This document shows positions 60,573 through 64,000 of a stretch of 64,000 bases of DNA, piece by piece (position 1 is the first letter of the stretch; the number at the start of each line of letters is the position of its first letter). The translations under genes and the position numbers were made by a program. The notes under the pieces were generated by a model. That model worked only from the letters and a program-made list of their open reading frames with translations, made no database searches and was not told the DNA's origin. Origin of the DNA: Tribonema minus (taxonomy: Eukaryota > Sar > Xanthophyceae > Tribonematales > Tribonemataceae); the NCBI GenBank assembly GCA_017506865.1, contig JAFCMP010000027.1:1-64000 (forward strand), given 5' to 3'.

Positions 60573-61870
60573 TCAAGTCAGGTCATCATTAGGGGGTTTC
60601 TGCTCTTCAACGAGCTCCCCTTGGCTGCCGCCGCGCCACAACGCATAGGGGAACACGGGCCGCCCTCTATGTACATTACTAGGGCCTAGTGATGAGGCAG
60701 CCCCCACCTCCCCCTTGGGGCTCATTGCTAGCACCGCAACGGTGAGTTTTGAGTGCATGCGGCTGTCTGCGCGCGGCCCTCTGGCGGCAGCCTGCAAGCG
60801 CAAACGAGGCAGGAATTAGATATTCAGTCCGCATCGTGCACGTGTGGGAGAGAGAGGGTCAAAATTGGTCTCCGTGGTGTTTGTGTTGTGATGCGCGGCA
60901 CTTGAGTAATACAGATACAGTATACTTGGTAGTGCGCTTGGTAGCGCACGCTCCGTGTACGCGGCAGTGAACCGCGCTTGTCACCGCGCACTGTAGGAGG
61001 AAGCGATTGTGAGCTGACTGACGAGGATGTCTTAGGGGGACAGCAAACTGGCAAGTACTCCCCGGTGCAGAGCAACCCAGGTTCGCCGCCAATGTTGCAT
61101 GCTGCACGTGCATGTACCTCGACAATTACACAACGCATGCATCTTCAGTGTTGTTGTGAAGCATGACATCATGGCGCGATGGCATTGGTGCTCACTGAAG
61201 GCGGTGTACTGCCTGATCAGAGAGGCCGTGGGTGCGCAGGGGGCTGCAAATGCTGGCAGTCTGAGTGGTCTGCGGGGCTAGGACAGATAGGGGTCTGCGG
61301 GGCGAGTACAGATGCTCCACTACTGTAGTGGTCTGCGGGGCGAGTACAGATGCTCTACTAATGTGGTGGCAAGTGGTACTGGCACCGCACCCCAGTACGT
61401 AAAATTGTGCTCAACAAGCAGAGGCCGTGCATGCCTATACAGTTCGAGCCACCGCCTTCACACATGCAGCCAATGATGAACAGGGCTGAGTAGTCTGCCG
61501 AAACTCTGGTGTGTTCAAATCAGCTGGCAGTTCAATGCAGCCAATGATGAACAGGCCGCAGTAGTCTGCCAAACACTCTGGCGCGTATTCACAGTACCTC
61601 GCAGTCCGAAATATTCATGTCATTTGCGGGGCGACAGTGCAGGAAAACAGAAGACACTAGTGGAACATGCCGCACTCGCCTGAACGATCCGTGCCACCGC
61701 CTTCGTACATGCAGCCTGCGGCGTGTGACCCGCGCGCATAAGCTCCACGGCATAGAATGCCGCGCTTGTTCGTAAGATCTCTTCACCATCGCCTGTGGCT
61801 ACCGCGGCGCCGGCGTCGTTGTCGCAGTACAGTCCTGCAAGTACAGGATGGGGTGGGGGGTGTATGGGGT

Positions 61871-61901
<31 letters not shown>

Positions 61902-62596
61902 GGGAGGGCACGGACACCAACGGTAGCCGGATGTTCGGGGGACAGTGCTGTCAACTGCTAGGCTGCAGCTGCTTCATGCACTGCTAGGCTGCGGCAAACT
62001 TTCTACATGAAGTCCATGCACTGCAAGCTTGCACATCTGACACCAGACATCCAGGAAAGCAACGATTAGCTTCTTGGCAAAGCGCGGACCTGCACCAATA
62101 GGCTGTGGCTAATTGCCTACTTCATGCACTGCTAGGCTGCGGCAAACTCCCTACATAAATTTCATGCACTGCGAGCTGAACGCTTGCACATCTGAGACCA
62201 GATATCCAGGAAAACAACACAGCGCTTACTGGCAAAGCGCGCACCTGCACCAATCACTGGAGAGTCGCCCACTTGCCCCCCCCCCCCCACACACACACAC
62301 TTACACACACATGAGATCAGATTTTCAGACAAGACTGAGTAATGACAGTGAGACTACTGGCAATGCGCGCACCTGCACCAATGACGGGGGAGTCACCCAC
62401 TCGCCCCGGGTGCTTGAAGGGCCACCCGCTGGTGCTGGTGCCCGCCGCAAGATGACCATTGACATCCAGGCAGATCATGCCAATGGTGTCGTGGGGAGCG
62501 TCAATCTCAACTGACACGGTTGCCCCTGCTGTGTCCGTTGAAGTGTCACTTGCCGGTGCTGGGCCAGCGGCGGCAGTCCCACTGTTCTCACAAGAC
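60573..62596 (-). CDS. AGA: N4-(beta-N-acetylglucosaminyl)-L-asparaginase (aspartylglucosaminidase), C-terminal exons
   Basis: A lysosomal-type Ntn hydrolase that cleaves the GlcNAc-Asn bond of glycoproteins. Three exons join in phase: 62373-62596, 61680-61834 and 60573-60791 (TGA). The first carries [20 protein letters not shown]; the Thr after HD is the autoprocessing site and nucleophile of the family. [18 protein letters not shown] and [13 protein letters not shown] follow, then [17 protein letters not shown] near the end. The intron after 61680 has a GC donor (GCGAGT), again phase-supported. The N-terminal (alpha-chain) exons are not secured: a minus-strand segment at about 62840-62975 (PYLIAFGLAPRAADL, NTCFWLQKELWP) may be one, and the start probably lies right of the window. 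The gene converges on the HMG gene. Confidence 0.88.
61240..61570. repeat. Minisatellite and exon-edge echo in an aspartylglucosaminidase intron
   Basis: GGTCTGCGGGGCGAGTACAG-type units repeat three times (61265-61350), then CAGCCAATGATGAACAGG repeats at about 61470 and 61537. The GAGCCACCGCCTTCACACAT piece at 61445 echoes the end of the exon at 61680. Confidence 0.75.
62085..62290 (-). repeat. Donor-edge echoes of the aspartylglucosaminidase HDTIGM exon
   Basis: GGTGCAG plus the GT donor of the exon ending at 62373 is repeated with exon-like ends at 62245 and 62090. The units also share CATGCACTGCTAGGCTGCGG and CCAGGAAA words (period about 150). Confidence 0.88.
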
Positions 62597-62659
62597 CTGC
62601 ACAGCACGGAAGCGCGCCACCAGCGGCATTGTATCAAGTGGTGAAGAAAGAATGATTGA

Positions 62660-62710
62660 GGGCATTTCGCCATGATGTTTGTGTCATGCGGAGCATCATC
62701 ACCAGCTGCT
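62660..62710 (-). repeat. Degenerate copy of the aspartylglucosaminidase catalytic segment
   Basis: Minus-strand translation reads [12 protein letters not shown], echoing DAPHDTIGM of the real exon about 170 bases further downstream. It is diverged and has no donor. Confidence 0.6.
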
Positions 62711-62719
62711 CTCTTGTGG

Positions 62720-64000
62720 ATGAACGCCAGCGTTGGTGCATCTGGATAGGTTTGCTGTAAGAAACAGCTGCAATATGGAATTCCGGCTCTCACGGTGGTG
62801 CTGTCAGCAATAACACATCTCGACGTAAGTGATAGTAAATGTCAAGGTGATTGATTCAGCAGTGCTTTTGTGGAGGGCCGGCCACAGCTCTTTCTGGAGC
62901 CAAAAACAAGTGTTCCTGGTTGCAAGGTCTGCGGCTCTGGGGGCCAGGCCAAAGGCAATAAGGTATGGCATGCAGCCCACAGCTTCTCAATATTGCATCA
63001 TGTTGCCCCGCCTGCTGCTGTATGACCACATGATGCGGGCACGACGCTTAGGTCAGCTACTGGTCTGACCTTCACAGTGAGCGCACACCATGTCCAAAGG
63101 GGGACTCATAATGTCAATTGCACTTATGTTGGGCGCGGTGCGTATTGGCCAATGATATGTCAATGACCTCCACTTCCAGCTGGAGGGCTGACCTCCACAG
63201 CTGTATTGAAGGAGACAGTGATCGTAATTCACCGTAGAGAGTACTGTAGATGTGGCAGAGCACAAAGAGTGCAAAGTAGAGCCAGCTGCCTTCAGCCTGA
63301 GGCCTTGAGCTTCTGCGCGCGTAACTCTGGGTGCTAAAACATGTGTCAAGGACCCATGCTCTTCGACCAATCAGCAGCACAACCTAGATGCTTCTGCAAT
63401 TGATTGATATTCACAACATGATAATGCAGCAAGTAATGTCCTAAAAAGTGTGATGACGCCGCTGCACTGGAGCGCCTTGACGTACGGCCAGTCACGCATG
63501 ATTGCGCTTGCGCTCTCATGAATCGTACGCAGCACTTCAAGTGATCTCGCATACCTTGTCATCTTCTTAAATATCCCCAACATTTGTTTGATTCTGCGTG
63601 CGCTGTCCAGATGTGCACTGTCACAGTGGACCACAGAGTGCTGTTGTTTCGCGTATCAACAACTGAGCGTCGGCGCTACATGACTCACGGTGAGTTGCGC
63701 ATTGCTTTATGGGCTTGGTGCGTTGGCGGCATCAAGCATTCTAAATCGTGACTCATTTATTTAAAGTCAAAGTCATAATGTGCACTCTACGTAAATGCCT
63801 CAAGTTCAAGCACAGAAAACCATTCCTGGAGCAATCGCACTCTGTTGCCAACGCAGTATTGCATAAGCCCACACCTTCACTGCTCTTTGACGGCACCTTC
63901 AAAAGCTGTTCAAGACTTGGATGTCTGTTGATTTACAAGTGCGAGTGTGCGTGCAAGCACCTTCCTGGTTCAACTTGAAGTTGATTTTTCTACGGTTTCA
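62720..64000. other. Right-edge region, weak coding signals only
   Basis: Possible minus-strand exons at about 62840-62975 (see aspartylglucosaminidase) and 63560-63620 (ARRIKQMLGIFKKMTR, followed by a GTATGC donor). Neither can be tied to a gene by phase within the window. Confidence 0.3.

Noticed and set aside
1-64000. CRISPR arrays, prokaryotic operons or riboswitches
   Set aside because: The repeats are tandem or dispersed with diverged units and no regular spacers, and the genes are spliced eukaryotic genes.

Overview
This is an intron-rich nuclear segment of a eukaryotic microbe, most likely an alga or other flagellated protist. Coding exons are GC-rich, with strong G/C preference at third codon positions and long Ala, Gly and Ser runs. 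Introns are long, mostly GT-AG (two GC-AG introns are supported by reading phase), and crowded with short repeats. TTAGGG-type telomere-like runs are scattered through the interior. A polycystin channel and a ciliary coiled-coil protein imply a cilium or flagellum. A stramenopile alga is my best guess from the mix of gene styles, but that is inference.

Layout, left to right. Positions 1-4978 hold the 3' part of a decayed non-LTR retrotransposon (+): reverse transcriptase, then a Cys/His motif and a restriction-like endonuclease. Next come a GEMIN2 (SMN complex) gene on the minus strand that lacks its C-terminal exon (5517-8640), a 10-exon gene of uncertain family (+, 9031-16838), a 16-exon PKD2-type channel (-, 17678-31875), and a CTR-type copper transporter (+, 32097-34423). 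These are followed by an ankyrin-like, possibly F-box gene (+, 36758-37676), a 12-exon TPH-type ciliary coiled-coil protein (-, 39832-48358), a Zn(II)2Cys6 transcription factor (-, 49370-52400), an RPUSD2/Pus9-type RNA pseudouridine synthase (+, 53021-57419), an HMG-box protein (+, 58428-60004), and the 3' part of aspartylglucosaminidase (-, 60573-62596). Exon joins were made by hand; reading phase closes across every junction listed. Several neighbours are head-to-head (GEMIN2/9031 gene, PKD2/CTR, Zn cluster/pseudouridine synthase) and others converge. No operon-like or pathway relationship between neighbours is evident.

Two signals are not explained by ordinary gene content. (1) Most genes carry 'exon-edge echoes' in their introns: tandem, diverged copies of a splice junction with the adjoining 30-100 bases of exon. 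Acceptor-edge echoes lie upstream of the real exon and donor-edge echoes lie downstream of it. The pseudouridine synthase has four copies of one exon start; the 9031 gene has five copies of one acceptor. (2) The retroelement has left at least five 5'-truncated tails, as short as 26 bases, with target duplications built around an (A)AGTAC core, a word that is itself abundant here within TTGAAGTAC-like motifs.
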